Shown in pieces: positions 45,978 through 54,683 of a DNA stretch of 64,000 nucleotides. Position 1 is the first letter of the stretch; every line of letters starts with the position of its first letter. The DNA comes from Gemmatimonas sp. Its GTDB lineage: Bacteria > Gemmatimonadota > Gemmatimonadetes > Gemmatimonadales > Gemmatimonadaceae. The translations under genes and the position numbers were made by a program. Location of the stretch: the NCBI RefSeq assembly GCF_021298855.1, contig NZ_JAJTHI010000020.1:1-64000 (forward strand), written 5' to 3'. The notes beneath the pieces are model-generated. The model did not search any database. It was not told the DNA's origin and was given only the letters and a program-made list of their open reading frames with translations.

Positions 45978-46147
45978 GTGACGGGAAAGAGATGGGGCTT
46001 GAGGCCTGCGTGGCGGATGGACCGGGCGCGCATTACGCGGAGCGACAGAGAATTGGGTAGGCACAAGAGTGGCTCGGGGGGAGTGAACGGATCGGTCCTA
46101 CTGGCCAGTCGCGGTGTGCGTAACCACCCCGCGAACGTCGCCGCGCG

Positions 46148-48316
46148 TTACGTTCGCGGCTGCAGCGTGAGCGCGGCGGACCAGCCGCGTCCTGGCATGG
46201 GGAACCCACGTACCGACTGCCACCGCACCCCGGTGACGTTGTCGATGGTGAGGGAGACGAGCGCCTCGACCTGCGCCACGCGCTGTCGCCGAGCCCAGGC
46301 GACATCGGTGAGCGTGACCGATGGCAATTCGAAGCGTGGATCACGAGGGCCGGCCGTGAAGGGCCGACGCCCCTGATGCCGCACATTGGCACTGAGCGTG
46401 TGGGCACCGAAGCGCCAGAGCGCCTGGACCGCGCCGCTGTGCAGCGGCACGTAGGGCGTGGGAATGGTGAGGAGCCCGCTGCGCAGCGTGGACGCGTACC
46501 GCGTATGCCAGGCCGACAGGGTGATGGCGGGCGTGGTGAGCTCGACGCGCGACTCGGTCCCGCGCAGCCGCTCACGCCCCACGTTGGCCGGACTCCAGCC
46601 GAAGTTGCCGGGGAACCACACGATGGCGTCGCGCGTGTCGCGCGCCACGAGCAGCAGCTCGCCGGTGAGCCGACGATCTCCACGCTGCCACGCGCCCTGC
46701 GCCCCAGCATTGGCGTCGAGGGTGACCCGTTCGGCGCGCAAGGCGCGCACGAAGAGTCGTTGCGGCGAGGAGAAGTACAGATCGTAGAGGGTGGGCACGC
46801 GCACGGCCTGTGCCCCACGCGCCAGCAGCACCACGGAGGACCCACCCTGTGCGCCCCGCGCACGCCAAGCGAGGCCGGCGTTGGCCGTGGGCTGCACCCC
46901 GTTGCGTTCCACCGCATCGGCCCGCACGCCGATATCAAGATCGAGTCGCGGGACCCGCCCCGCGGTGCCGCTGGTGGCACGCTGCCACCCCCACGCGGCA
47001 AAGCCACGAGCGCGGCGCTGCGACAGGGCGCCCGTTCCGGTCAGCCCGTCGGCGCCGGTACCCACGCGCCACATGCCGTGCCAGGCCGCACCGCGCCACT
47101 CCACATCGCCCGCCCACGCGCGGGCCTGGGCATCGAGGGCGGGGCGCGCGGGATCGCGGTAGCGCAGGGCAAAGTGCCGCACGCCGGAGGTCAGCACGGT
47201 CGTGCCCCATGTGGTCTGTCCACGCAGCATCGTGCGTGTCGTCATCGACCGATCGTTGTCGAATGCCCGCACGTTGGCCGGTCCCACCATGCCGCGCTCA
47301 CCGGTGGAGACCAGCAGGTTCCACTGCGTGCGTGCGGCAATCAGCCCGCCACTGATGACCGCGCGGCGCTCGTCGTTGTTGATCCGCTGCTCCCGCACGG
47401 GTGCGGCGCCGGCCTCGTTCGTGAACGCGAAGTCGTTGGCCGCCTGCTGGAATGCCGCCGTGGCGTTCCACCGCACGCCCATGGCGCTGGCGGCCCACGC
47501 GGCTTCGGTGGCCACGTGACCGAAGGCACCGGTGCGCACGCTGACGGCCCGCTGCGAGGCGCTGGAGAGCGCCAACACGCCGCCCGCCGCGCCGCTGCCC
47601 GTCCCGACCGGGTCGGCGCCAGGACGCACGGTAGCCGACTGCACGGCCACCAATGGCAAGTCGGCCACGTCTGCCAATCCGGTGGCCGGGTCGTTGAGTG
47701 GCAAACCATCGAGCGTGATCACGACCTGTTCGCGCCGTGCACCGCGCAGCGACAGTCCCGACTCACCGCGCGCCGACCGGATGCTGGTATACGGCAGCAA
47801 CGTCACCACGCCGTTCATGCTCACCACACCGCGCTCGCGCGCCGACGTGGCGGTGATGGTGGCGGTGGTGGCTCCGGCGGGCGCCGTGGGCGCGCGCGCG
47901 ATGATGCGTTGCGTCTCGAGCACCGCCACGGTGTCGGCGGCCGCTCCCGCGTCGAGGCGGCCGCGGGAGGGCTGCAGATACAGCCGCAGCGTGTCGATGG
48001 TGGCGCCGGCCCGCCCGGTGTTACGTGCTGCGGTCGCGGACGGTGGCACGACGACACGCTGCGGCTCGTAGCCAATGCGCGCCACCCGCACCACGCCGGC
48101 GATGGATACCCGCCCGCAGCTGCTGGTGAGAACGCGGGAGGCCGCGCGTTCTTCGCGCACCGTGACTCCCACCACCGGGGCTTGCGTGACGGCATCGCGG
48201 AAACAGAGCGCCACACTGTCCGAAACCGCCAACGCCGGTGTCATGGGCGCCTGCAGCAGCCACCATGCGGCGGCGCTCGTGGGGCTCATCATGACGCTCA
48301 TCATGACGCCCATCAT
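46148..48316 (-). CDS. btuB: TonB-dependent outer membrane receptor, likely vitamin B12 (BtuB-like)
   Basis: A 722-residue outer membrane receptor. After an odd Met-rich N-terminus (MMGVMMSVMMS) and hydrophobic stretch comes a short carboxypeptidase-like domain (ALCFRDAVTQAPVVGVTVRE). A plug domain follows: VVTLLPYTSIRSARGESGLS, REQVVITLDGLPLNDPATG and SATVRPGADPVGTGSGAAGG. The rest is a beta-barrel ending in WSAALTLQPRT. The start at 48316 makes a 4-nt ATGA overlap with btuD. The ligand is inferred from the operon: riboswitch, BtuF, BtuC and BtuD precede it. No TonB/ExbBD genes are in the window. Confidence 0.88.
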   Translation of the reverse strand: MMGVMMSVMMSPTSAAAWWLLQAPMTPALAVSDSVALCFRDAVTQAPVVGVTVREERAASRVLTSSCGRVSIAGVVRVARIGYEPQRVVVPPSATAARNTGRAGATIDTLRLYLQPSRGRLDAGAAADTVAVLETQRIIARAPTAPAGATTATITATSARERGVVSMNGVVTLLPYTSIRSARGESGLSLRGARREQVVITLDGLPLNDPATGLADVADLPLVAVQSATVRPGADPVGTGSGAAGGVLALSSASQRAVSVRTGAFGHVATEAAWAASAMGVRWNATAAFQQAANDFAFTNEAGAAPVREQRINNDERRAVISGGLIAARTQWNLLVSTGERGMVGPANVRAFDNDRSMTTRTMLRGQTTWGTTVLTSGVRHFALRYRDPARPALDAQARAWAGDVEWRGAAWHGMWRVGTGADGLTGTGALSQRRARGFAAWGWQRATSGTAGRVPRLDLDIGVRADAVERNGVQPTANAGLAWRARGAQGGSSVVLLARGAQAVRVPTLYDLYFSSPQRLFVRALRAERVTLDANAGAQGAWQRGDRRLTGELLLVARDTRDAIVWFPGNFGWSPANVGRERLRGTESRVELTTPAITLSAWHTRYASTLRSGLLTIPTPYVPLHSGAVQALWRFGAHTLSANVRHQGRRPFTAGPRDPRFELPSVTLTDVAWARRQRVAQVEALVSLTIDNVTGVRWQSVRGFPMPGRGWSAALTLQPRT

Positions 48317-49134
48317 CGCGTGCGCCCCCGCCCCCGCAGCGGCAACAGCGCGGGCGCCCCCACCGCGGGGTCGCGTGTCACGACGAGTGGCCAGTCGTAC
48401 ACCGCCTCGAGAATCTCCCCGCGCATGACCGCGTCGGCATCGCCGGCGGCGGCCACGCGGCCCCGATGGAGCAGCACGATGGCGTCGGCGAAGCGCGCCA
48501 CGAGGTTGAGCTGGTGACTCACCAGCAGCACCGTGCGCCCCTCGCGCGCGAGGGCGTCCACGAGTTCGAAGACCGCCATTTCGTGCGCGATGTCGAGGAA
48601 CGTGGTGGGTTCGTCGAGCACCAGCACCGGCGTGTCCTGGGCGAGGGCCCGGGCAATGCGGACACGCTGCCATTCGCCGCCGGAGAGCGAGTCGGTGGTG
48701 CGGTCGATGGCATCGGCAATGCCGGCCCGCTCGACCGCCTGCTCCACCTGACTTCGGTCCTCGCGGGACGCGCCGCCGAAGGCACCTCGATGCGGGTGCC
48801 TGCCCAGCATGACGAACTCGCGCACCGAAAGCGGCATGCCTGGCTCCTCGCGCTGCGGCACCACGGCCACCTGCTGCGCCATGGCGCGTGACTCCATGGC
48901 CGCGATGGGTTCGCCTGCCAGCAAGATGCGCCCCGATGCCAGGGGCACGCGCCGCAGCAGCGCCCGCACCAGGCTGCTCTTGCCGCTGCCATTGGGCCCC
49001 ACCACCGCCGTCACCAGCCCCGGCTGCGCAACAAAGGACACATCCTGCAGCGCCGGCTGCGGGCGCCCCGGGTAGTGCACGCCCAGCGACTCGAAGGCCA
49101 GCGTGGCCCCCTGCCCCGACATCGTGGCGGTCAC
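48313..49134 (-). CDS. btuD: Cobalamin ABC transporter ATP-binding protein BtuD
   Basis: A 273-residue ATPase of the FecCD/BtuCD importer class. Walker A is GPNGSGKSS (46-54), the signature LSGGEWQRVRIARAL (150-164), Walker B LVLDEPTTFLD (171-181), and the switch His is in LLVSHQLNL. I use the GTG at 49134, which gives a GTGA overlap with btuC; an ATG at 49122 is the alternative. It powers the BtuC dimer. The sequence alone does not separate heme, siderophore and B12 types; the upstream riboswitch decides. Confidence 0.92.
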   Translation of the reverse strand: MTATMSGQGATLAFESLGVHYPGRPQPALQDVSFVAQPGLVTAVVGPNGSGKSSLVRALLRRVPLASGRILLAGEPIAAMESRAMAQQVAVVPQREEPGMPLSVREFVMLGRHPHRGAFGGASREDRSQVEQAVERAGIADAIDRTTDSLSGGEWQRVRIARALAQDTPVLVLDEPTTFLDIAHEMAVFELVDALAREGRTVLLVSHQLNLVARFADAIVLLHRGRVAAAGDADAVMRGEILEAVYDWPLVVTRDPAVGAPALLPLRGRGRTR

Positions 49135-50147
49135 GGGGTCACCTTGCGCAACTGCGACAGGAAGAACGGCACCCCGACGAGCGCGGTCACGGCCCCCAGC
49201 GGCAGTTCGGCCGGTGCGCGCAGCGTGCGCGCCAGCAGGTCGGCGGCCACGAGCAGCACCGCACCATACAGGGCCGACAAGAGCAGCATGGGGCGATGCC
49301 GGCGTGCGCCCAGCGCTCGCGCGAGATTGGGCACCACCAGACCCACGAACCCAACCAGCCCGGCAGCGGCAACGGTGGCCGCCGCGAGCCAACTGGCCAC
49401 CAGAAACAGCGTGCGCGATGCGCGCTCCACATTCACCCCCAGTGCAGCGGCCGGTTCGCCCCCAAGCGCGAGCACGTCGAGATCGCGCGCGCGCCAGACG
49501 AGCACGCTGCCCAGCAGCGCCAGTGCCACGGCACTGCGCCCCACGGCGCTCCACGATGCATCGGCCGCGCTGCCCATCATCCACCAGAGCGCCCCGCGCA
49601 ACCGTTCCGGCGGCGCATCGGCGAGCGCCACGAGGATGGCGGCATTGGCAAAGGCCCCCACGACCACTCCGGCCATGAGCAGCAGGCGGGTATCACCGCT
49701 CCCTCCCACCACGCGGGCGAGCGCCGTCACGAGCAGCGTCGCCGCCGCGGCGCCGGCAAAAGCGCACCCGGTGATGAGCGCCGGTGCGTCGACGCCCAGC
49801 GCCATGGCGGTCACCGCCCCCACGGCGGCCCCGCCGGATACCCCCAGCAGATACGGCTCAGCCAGCGGATTGCGCATGGTCCCCTGCAGCGCGCCGCCAC
49901 TCATGGCGAGCCCGGCGCCCACCAGCGCGGCCAGGAGCACCCGCGGCAACCGCAGCTCCCGCACGATGGACACACTGGCCGCATCACCCGATCCACGCAG
50001 GGCATTGATCACGGTGTCGAACGGCAGCGACACAGCACCCAGGGCGATCGCCAACAGCGACACGATCACGAGCAACACGACCCCAAGCACCCACGGCCAG
50101 GCCCCGCGGCCGGCCGCTGTGTGGGGGCTCACCTCGGTCCGTGTCAT
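49131..50147 (-). CDS. btuC: Cobalamin ABC transporter permease BtuC
   Basis: A 338-residue FecCD-family permease with about ten membrane helices. Family marks are RELRLPRVLLAALVGAGLAMSGGALQGTMRNPLAEPYLLGVSGGA near residue 63-107 and LVGFVGLVVPNLAR near 265, followed by the end LPLGAVTALVGVPFFLSQL. It overlaps btuF by four bases (ATGA at 50144-50147) and btuD by four (GTGA). It forms the inner-membrane channel with BtuD and receives ligand from BtuF. Confidence 0.94.
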   Translation of the reverse strand: MTRTEVSPHTAAGRGAWPWVLGVVLLVIVSLLAIALGAVSLPFDTVINALRGSGDAASVSIVRELRLPRVLLAALVGAGLAMSGGALQGTMRNPLAEPYLLGVSGGAAVGAVTAMALGVDAPALITGCAFAGAAAATLLVTALARVVGGSGDTRLLLMAGVVVGAFANAAILVALADAPPERLRGALWWMMGSAADASWSAVGRSAVALALLGSVLVWRARDLDVLALGGEPAAALGVNVERASRTLFLVASWLAAATVAAAGLVGFVGLVVPNLARALGARRHRPMLLLSALYGAVLLVAADLLARTLRAPAELPLGAVTALVGVPFFLSQLRKVTP

Positions 50148-51130
50148 GGGAGCGAATCGGCGAGCGTGGGGTGCAGCGCACGGGCGAGCTGCACGGCGGC
50201 CATGCCGAGCACCACCGAGGGGCGTCCGGTCACGGCCGGATCATGACGCACGAACTGCTGCGCCCGCACGGCGGGGAGCGCCCGCCACGTATCGTCACGG
50301 CCCAGCGACGCCATTTGCGTGTCGCTCGCCATCACGTACTGCGGCGCCCGCGCGATGATCTCTTCCATGCTCACGCTTGGCGATGGCTGGGGGGCGTCGT
50401 GGAAGACGTTGCGCGCTCCGGCGATTTCGAGCAGCTCGTCCATGTAGCTGCCGCCACCGATCACCATGGGGGGCGTGCTCCACACCGGCCATACCACGGC
50501 CGGCCGGCCGGCCAGTCTCGCTGTCTGCGCACGCACGCGATCGAGGGTGCGCTGCACGGAGTCACTCACCACTGCAGCCCGCGACGACGCCCCGAGCGCC
50601 ACGCCCAGTACGCGCAGCTGCCGGTGGAAGTGCGCGATGCGATCCACGCGCAGCGCGATGGTGCGCACACCGGCCCGCGTGAGCGCGTCGGCCACGGCAC
50701 GGTTCTCGGCCGTGGCGTAGAGCACCACCAGCGTGGGGCGTGCGGCCAGCACCGCCTCCAGCGACGGGCGGAGGCCATCGGCAATGGCCGGCACGCGCGC
50801 CACCGCGGCGGGATAGCGATCCCATCGGGAGCGACCAACGAGTACGGAGTCGGCACCGATCGCAAACACCGCCTCGGTGGCCGCCGGATTGAGCGACACG
50901 ACCCGCCGCGCGTAGCGCGCGTCGATGGGCAGCGCCACACCGAAATCGTCGGTATCGGCCGGTGCGATGGCACGTACGCCATGCGCCACCGCGGACGGCA
51001 CGCGCGAGGCTTCGGCAGCGCCGGCCGCGGACGACGAACGGCTGGAATCGCCGCACGCCGCAACGACGATGCCCGGAACGAGCACCAGCCATCGACGTGC
51101 GCGGCGTACCAATCGTGGGTGAGGAAACAC
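50144..51130 (-). CDS. btuF: Cobalamin-binding periplasmic lipoprotein BtuF-like, riboswitch controlled
   Basis: A 328-residue class III solute-binding protein. I place the start at the GTG at 51130 because GAGAGGA sits 9 nt upstream and the resulting signal (MFPHPRLVRRARRWLVLV...) leads straight to the lipobox Cys26. An ATG at 51172 and a GTG at 51184 in the same frame are less likely. Folds and motifs fit BtuF: RRVVSLNPAATEAVFAIGA, DSVLVGRSRWDRYP, PAIADGLRPSLEAVLAARPT and VWPVWSTPPMVIGGGSYMDE. It is first in the transport operon, directly behind the cobalamin aptamer; its ribosome site is buried in a hairpin. Confidence 0.92.
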   Translation of the reverse strand: MFPHPRLVRRARRWLVLVPGIVVAACGDSSRSSSAAGAAEASRVPSAVAHGVRAIAPADTDDFGVALPIDARYARRVVSLNPAATEAVFAIGADSVLVGRSRWDRYPAAVARVPAIADGLRPSLEAVLAARPTLVVLYATAENRAVADALTRAGVRTIALRVDRIAHFHRQLRVLGVALGASSRAAVVSDSVQRTLDRVRAQTARLAGRPAVVWPVWSTPPMVIGGGSYMDELLEIAGARNVFHDAPQPSPSVSMEEIIARAPQYVMASDTQMASLGRDDTWRALPAVRAQQFVRHDPAVTGRPSVVLGMAAVQLARALHPTLADSLP

Positions 51131-51133
51131 GAA

Positions 51134-51163
51134 CGGGCATCCTCTCCCACGAGAAGACGCCCG
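51134..51163 (-). promoter_or_regulatory. Hairpin sequestering the btuF ribosome-binding site
   Basis: On the minus-strand RNA, 51151-51163 pairs with 51134-51146 over 13 bp (two G-U pairs), with loop GUGG (51147-51150). The 3' arm contains the Shine-Dalgarno GAGAGGA, and the helix ends 3 nt before the GTG at 51130. It is the likely OFF structure of a translational cobalamin riboswitch. Confidence 0.75.
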
Positions 51164-51239
51164 AGCACCCATGACCCACGCCACGCCAACGACGTTGTCA
51201 CGTTTGCACGAGCCCCCCCTCGAGGGTCTTCGTCAAAGA

Positions 51240-51436
51240 ATGAGCGCGGGTCGTCTCCTGGCTCCGGGCCACGACACTCACCTTCCCGATCGAACCGATC
51301 AGTGGTGTATGGAGTGCCGCTGCTGCAGCGCCTATCGCGATGCAGAGCCCGTTACAGTGGCGGGGCCGCGCCGGTGTTGCACCGGCTTCCGTGTCCCGCG
51401 CTCGAAATCAGTTGTGCGTCACGCCCTGTGCGTGAC
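51240..51436 (-). ncRNA. Cobalamin (B12) riboswitch aptamer
   Basis: Conserved core elements appear in order on the minus strand: GGAAGCCGGTG (complement of 51380-51390), the paired CACCGG, then CGCCACTG of the B12 box (complement of 51355-51362), and at the 3' side GGAGCCAGGAGAC (complement of 51253-51265). A 7-bp hairpin (51418-51424 with 51430-51436) opens the RNA at the predicted start. Length and order match the adenosyl/methylcobalamin riboswitch class. It precedes btuF; outer limits are approximate. Confidence 0.92.
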
Positions 51437-51442
51437 AGTCCG

Positions 51443-51471
51443 AACCTACCGTCCAGCCGGCGCTTCGGCAA
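51443..51471 (-). promoter_or_regulatory. Promoter of the cobalamin riboswitch-btu operon
   Basis: Minus-strand -35 TTGCCG (51466-51471) and -10 TAGGTT (51443-51448), 17-bp spacer, inside the last codons of the preceding gene. The predicted start near 51436 coincides with the first hairpin of the riboswitch. Confidence 0.75.
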
Positions 51472-52726
51472 GCGCCTGCGCCAGCGCCGCCTTGAGCTCG
51501 GCACGCCGAGCTTCGTAGGCGGCGGTGACCGCGTCACTTGGTGATTCCTGCCGCGCGTAGATGGCATCGAGTGCCGCGATTTCCTGCGCCAACCGATCAG
51601 CAAGCGGCACGGTGGGCTCCGCGGGGCGCAGGGAGGGCGCTACGACACCGCGCTTCGCCGCCGCGCGCTGCATGCTGCGCGTGAGCGCCAGCATCATGAG
51701 CAATCCCACCGCGACGAGCAGCCCGGCGATATAGAGATTGCGCCCGGGGGTCGCGCCGGCGGGGACCTCCACCACGAGCTCCGCATCGGCCTTGAGATCC
51801 TGGGCGAGGAAGCGGCGGAAGTTGCGTCCTTCGAGCGCGACCGGATCGACCGCCGTGAAGCCCTGCCCCCGCACGAACGACTGGGGTTCCTCCACGAGCA
51901 CCTCGAACACCACCACGGGTGACTCGGAGCGGACGCGCAGCGGGAAGCTGCTGGCGGGCAGCTTGTACGAAAACGCCACCTGCTTGACCCCGGGGGCGAT
52001 AGGCGCAAACACCGACACGCGCCCGTTCTGGGCCGCGAAGGCGTCGGGTGATATCTCGCCTTCATTGGCACGCACATCGACCGCGGCTGCAGGGATCGCC
52101 ACGCTCCATGTGGGCGCCGCCCCCGTGGCTTCGCTGGCCACGAGCGTACGCACGCTGTCGTTCGACAGTTCGAATACCTCCACGACCGTACGCATCTCGT
52201 TGCTGTCGGCCTTGCTGACAATGAAGTGCCGTCCCTTCACCGACAGGGGAAAGGTCCGGGACGTGGTGTCGAACACGGTGATTTCCGTATCGGCGCCGCT
52301 GGCCGCCGCCACGCGCAGCGGGGCCGTGAAGTACGCAATCCCGCTGTAGGTGGTGGATGCGAAGTACACCGCCTCACCGGCACCGAACGGCGTGTAGCGA
52401 AACCGGTACCGTCCGCCGGCATCGCTGCGCACCGAGTCTATTGGCCCGGCCGAATCCTTTCCCACGCGATGCAGCGTGACCCACACGTTGGCCGCGGCCC
52501 CCATGCCCGTGGAGTCGCCACCCCTCGACACCGGGATGCGCACCCGACCATCCACAGTGCGGGCTGGGCTCCCCGCGCCACCTGCTGACGTGGCGGCGGC
52601 GCTCTGGGCGCTGGCGTCGGCGGCGACCAGGAGCGTGGCACCGGCCAGGAGGGCCAGCGGCCGCCGAATGAACTCGAACCAACGGGCGCGATGCATGGAG
52701 GGGGAGAGAGAGGGGCGTGGACTCAC
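51446..52726 (-). CDS. Exported membrane-anchored protein with beta-sandwich domains, unknown function
   Basis: A 426-residue protein. The N-terminus is a signal peptide (FIRRPLALLAGATLLVAADASAQ). A carboxypeptidase-regulatory-like domain follows (VDGRVRIPVSRGG, NVWVTLHRVGKDSAG, SDAGGRYRFRYTP), then a second beta-rich part with APIAPGVKQVAFSYKLPASS. A single membrane helix near residue 340 (LYIAGLLVAVGLLMMLAL) leads into a charged cytoplasmic helix (LAQEIAALDAIYARQ). The GTG at 52726 forms GTGA with the preceding stop; an ATG at 52696 lacks a ribosome site. I do not recognise the family. The btu promoter lies at its 3' end. Confidence 0.8.
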   Translation of the reverse strand: MSPRPSLSPSMHRARWFEFIRRPLALLAGATLLVAADASAQSAAATSAGGAGSPARTVDGRVRIPVSRGGDSTGMGAAANVWVTLHRVGKDSAGPIDSVRSDAGGRYRFRYTPFGAGEAVYFASTTYSGIAYFTAPLRVAAASGADTEITVFDTTSRTFPLSVKGRHFIVSKADSNEMRTVVEVFELSNDSVRTLVASEATGAAPTWSVAIPAAAVDVRANEGEISPDAFAAQNGRVSVFAPIAPGVKQVAFSYKLPASSFPLRVRSESPVVVFEVLVEEPQSFVRGQGFTAVDPVALEGRNFRRFLAQDLKADAELVVEVPAGATPGRNLYIAGLLVAVGLLMMLALTRSMQRAAAKRGVVAPSLRPAEPTVPLADRLAQEIAALDAIYARQESPSDAVTAAYEARRAELKAALAQALAEAPAGR

Positions 52727-53241
52727 GGATTGAACTTACCGAAGTCTTCCGGGCGAAGGGTCTCGAGATAGGCCTGCAGCTGTTCGGGGGTCAGTTCCTG
52801 CCCCGAGGTCGAATCGGCGGCGAGCGCACGGTCACTGCCTTCTTCGTCTTCCAGGTCCATCGCGGTAAGCAGTGCCTCGGGGGCAAAGATGGGAGACGCC
52901 AGCCGCAGGGCAATGGCAATGCTGTCGGACGGTCGGGCGTCGAGCGTCACGAGGCCATTGGCCCCATCGAGAAGCAGCTCGGCGAAGTAGGTGTTCTTCT
53001 CCACGCGCGCAATGGTGACGCGACGCAGCGCTCCGCCAAGGGCGGTGATGAGTGACTTGCACAGGTCGTGCGTCAGTGGCCGCTCACGCTTGAGCTGGTT
53101 CATCTGCATGAGAATGGACTCGGCCTCGGGCTTGCCGATCCAGATGGGCAGCACGCGGGTTCCGGCCTTCTCGCGCAGGATGACCACGTACGAGTTCGTC
53201 GCACTGTCGAGGCCGAGGCGGGATACCGAGAGTTCCACCAT
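52723..53241 (-). CDS. Bifunctional nuclease family protein (DUF151)
   Basis: A 172-residue protein. The DUF151 core is clear: MVELSVSRLGLDSATNSYVV, REKAGTRVLPIWIGKPEAESI, RPLTHDLCKSLITALGG and LDARPSDSIAIALRLASPIF. Plant members have nuclease activity; the bacterial role is uncertain. An acidic C-terminal tail (DLEDEEGSD) leads to a UvrB/UvrC-motif-like or helical end (LTPEQLQAYLETLRPEDFG). GGAGG lies 7 nt before the ATG. It overlaps the next gene by GTGA. Confidence 0.88.
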   Translation of the reverse strand: MVELSVSRLGLDSATNSYVVILREKAGTRVLPIWIGKPEAESILMQMNQLKRERPLTHDLCKSLITALGGALRRVTIARVEKNTYFAELLLDGANGLVTLDARPSDSIAIALRLASPIFAPEALLTAMDLEDEEGSDRALAADSTSGQELTPEQLQAYLETLRPEDFGKFNP

Positions 53242-53313
53242 GTGTTTCCTCCGGGTGGGGGCGACGATCGGATATGCCTCCCGAATCGTGAAGACTCGGG
53301 TTCATATACACCA

Positions 53314-53372
53314 AACCGACCGCCGGTGGGCCATGCTGCACGGACGATGCAGCGCCACGCCGGCGGTCGGTT
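53314..53372 (-). terminator. metK terminator hairpin
   Basis: Outer stem of 13 bp (53314-53326 with 53360-53372) enclosing an inner hairpin (CTGCA with TGCAG). On the minus strand it begins 18 nt after the metK stop and is followed by TTGG, a poor U tract. Confidence 0.7.
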
Positions 53373-53389
53373 GGCCCCACATGGTTCCC

Positions 53390-54562
53390 TTACTTGACGG
53401 CCTTGCGCAGGGCGGCCACGCGGTCGGTCCGCTCCCACGTGAACGTGGTGCGCGCCGAGGCGCCGCGTCCGTGGGTTTCCGGGGTGCGGCCAAAGTGCCC
53501 GTAGGCCGCGGTCGCCTGATAGATGGGCTTGCGGAGATCGAGCGCCTTGGAGATGCCGCGCGGGGTGAGGTCGAACACCTCGTTCACCGCCGCCTCGATG
53601 GCCCGGTCGGACACGGCACCGGTTCCGAAGGTCTGTACGTACACCGACACCGGCTCGGCCACGCCGATGGCGTAGGCCACCTGCACTTCGCAGCGACGCG
53701 CGAGCTTTGCGGCTACGATGTTCTTGGCCACCCAGCGCGCGGCATAGCACGCCGAGCGGTCCACCTTGGACGGATCCTTGCCGCTGAACGCGCCGCCACC
53801 ATGTCGGCCCATGCCACCATAGGTGTCGACGATGATCTTGCGCCCCGTGAGTCCGGCATCACCCTGGGGGCCGCCAATGACGAAGCGTCCCGTGGGGTTG
53901 ATGTGTGTCTTCATGCGGCGGCCAATGAACTCTTCCGGGATGACCGCGTGGATGACGTCGTCGAGGATGGCCCGACGCAGTTTGGTGTTGGAGATCTTCT
54001 CGTCGTGCTGCGTGGAGATGACGACGGTGTCCACCGCCACGGGGCGGTCGTCCTCGTACACCACGCTCACCTGGGCCTTGCCATCGGGGCGCAACCAGGG
54101 ATAGGTGCCGTCCTTGCGCAGCACGGCCAGCTGGTGCGTGAGCGCGTGCGCCAGCTGGATGGGCATGGGCATGAGCTCGGGCGTTTCGTCGGTGGCAAAG
54201 CCGAACATCATGCCCTGATCCCCGGCGCCGCCGGTGTCCACCCCCTGCGCGATGTCGGGGGACTGGCGGTCAATGGTGCTCATGACGGCGCAGGTCTTGG
54301 CATCGAAGCCGAAGTTGGCGTCGGTGTAGCCGATTCCCTCGATCGTCTGTCGCACGATATCGGGAAGATGCACATACGCCGACGTGGTGATCTCGCCGGC
54401 GATGACGGCGAGTCCCGTGGTCACCAGCGTCTCGCAGGCCACACGCGCCGCCGCGTCCTCCCGCAGGATGGCATCGAGCACGGCGTCGGAGATCTGGTCG
54501 GCGATCTTGTCCGGGTGCCCCTCGGTGACGGATTCCGAAGTGAAGAGATGACGATCGGCCAC
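53390..54562 (-). CDS. metK: S-adenosylmethionine synthetase
   Basis: Makes SAM from methionine and ATP. It has 390 residues with all family signatures: [20 protein letters not shown] at the start, [41 protein letters not shown] and the P-loop [16 protein letters not shown]. The GTG start at 54562 reads [11 protein letters not shown]. It has its own promoter and a terminator. No SAM riboswitch fits in the 46-nt leader, so control by SAM-RNA binding is not expected here. Confidence 0.97.
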   Translation of the reverse strand: MADRHLFTSESVTEGHPDKIADQISDAVLDAILREDAAARVACETLVTTGLAVIAGEITTSAYVHLPDIVRQTIEGIGYTDANFGFDAKTCAVMSTIDRQSPDIAQGVDTGGAGDQGMMFGFATDETPELMPMPIQLAHALTHQLAVLRKDGTYPWLRPDGKAQVSVVYEDDRPVAVDTVVISTQHDEKISNTKLRRAILDDVIHAVIPEEFIGRRMKTHINPTGRFVIGGPQGDAGLTGRKIIVDTYGGMGRHGGGAFSGKDPSKVDRSACYAARWVAKNIVAAKLARRCEVQVAYAIGVAEPVSVYVQTFGTGAVSDRAIEAAVNEVFDLTPRGISKALDLRKPIYQATAAYGHFGRTPETHGRGASARTTFTWERTDRVAALRKAVK

Positions 54563-54607
54563 GGTGCGCAGCGCTCGCGTTGATTGAGGGAGAAAAACAG
54601 TCAGCGT

Positions 54608-54636
54608 ACACTAGTCCGGCGAAGCAGCCGGGACAA
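54608..54636 (-). promoter_or_regulatory. metK promoter
   Basis: Minus-strand -35 TTGTCC (54631-54636) and -10 TAGTGT (54608-54613), 17-bp spacer; start near 54601. It lies 71 nt before the metK GTG codon, in the gap after ptsI. Confidence 0.7.
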
Positions 54637-54683
54637 CTGGACGCCCCCCGCCCCGCCGCCGACCCGCTGTGGCGGCGCCCTGT

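Noticed and set aside
46376-48517. A 713-codon plus-strand open frame
   Set aside because: It lies opposite the TonB receptor and btuD 3' end. The translation is His/Arg/Gly-rich without any family likeness, typical of antisense frames in GC-rich genes.
54563-54683. SAM riboswitch upstream of metK
   Set aside because: The predicted leader is under 50 nt and lacks SAM aptamer motifs; the promoter and a short hairpin explain the region.
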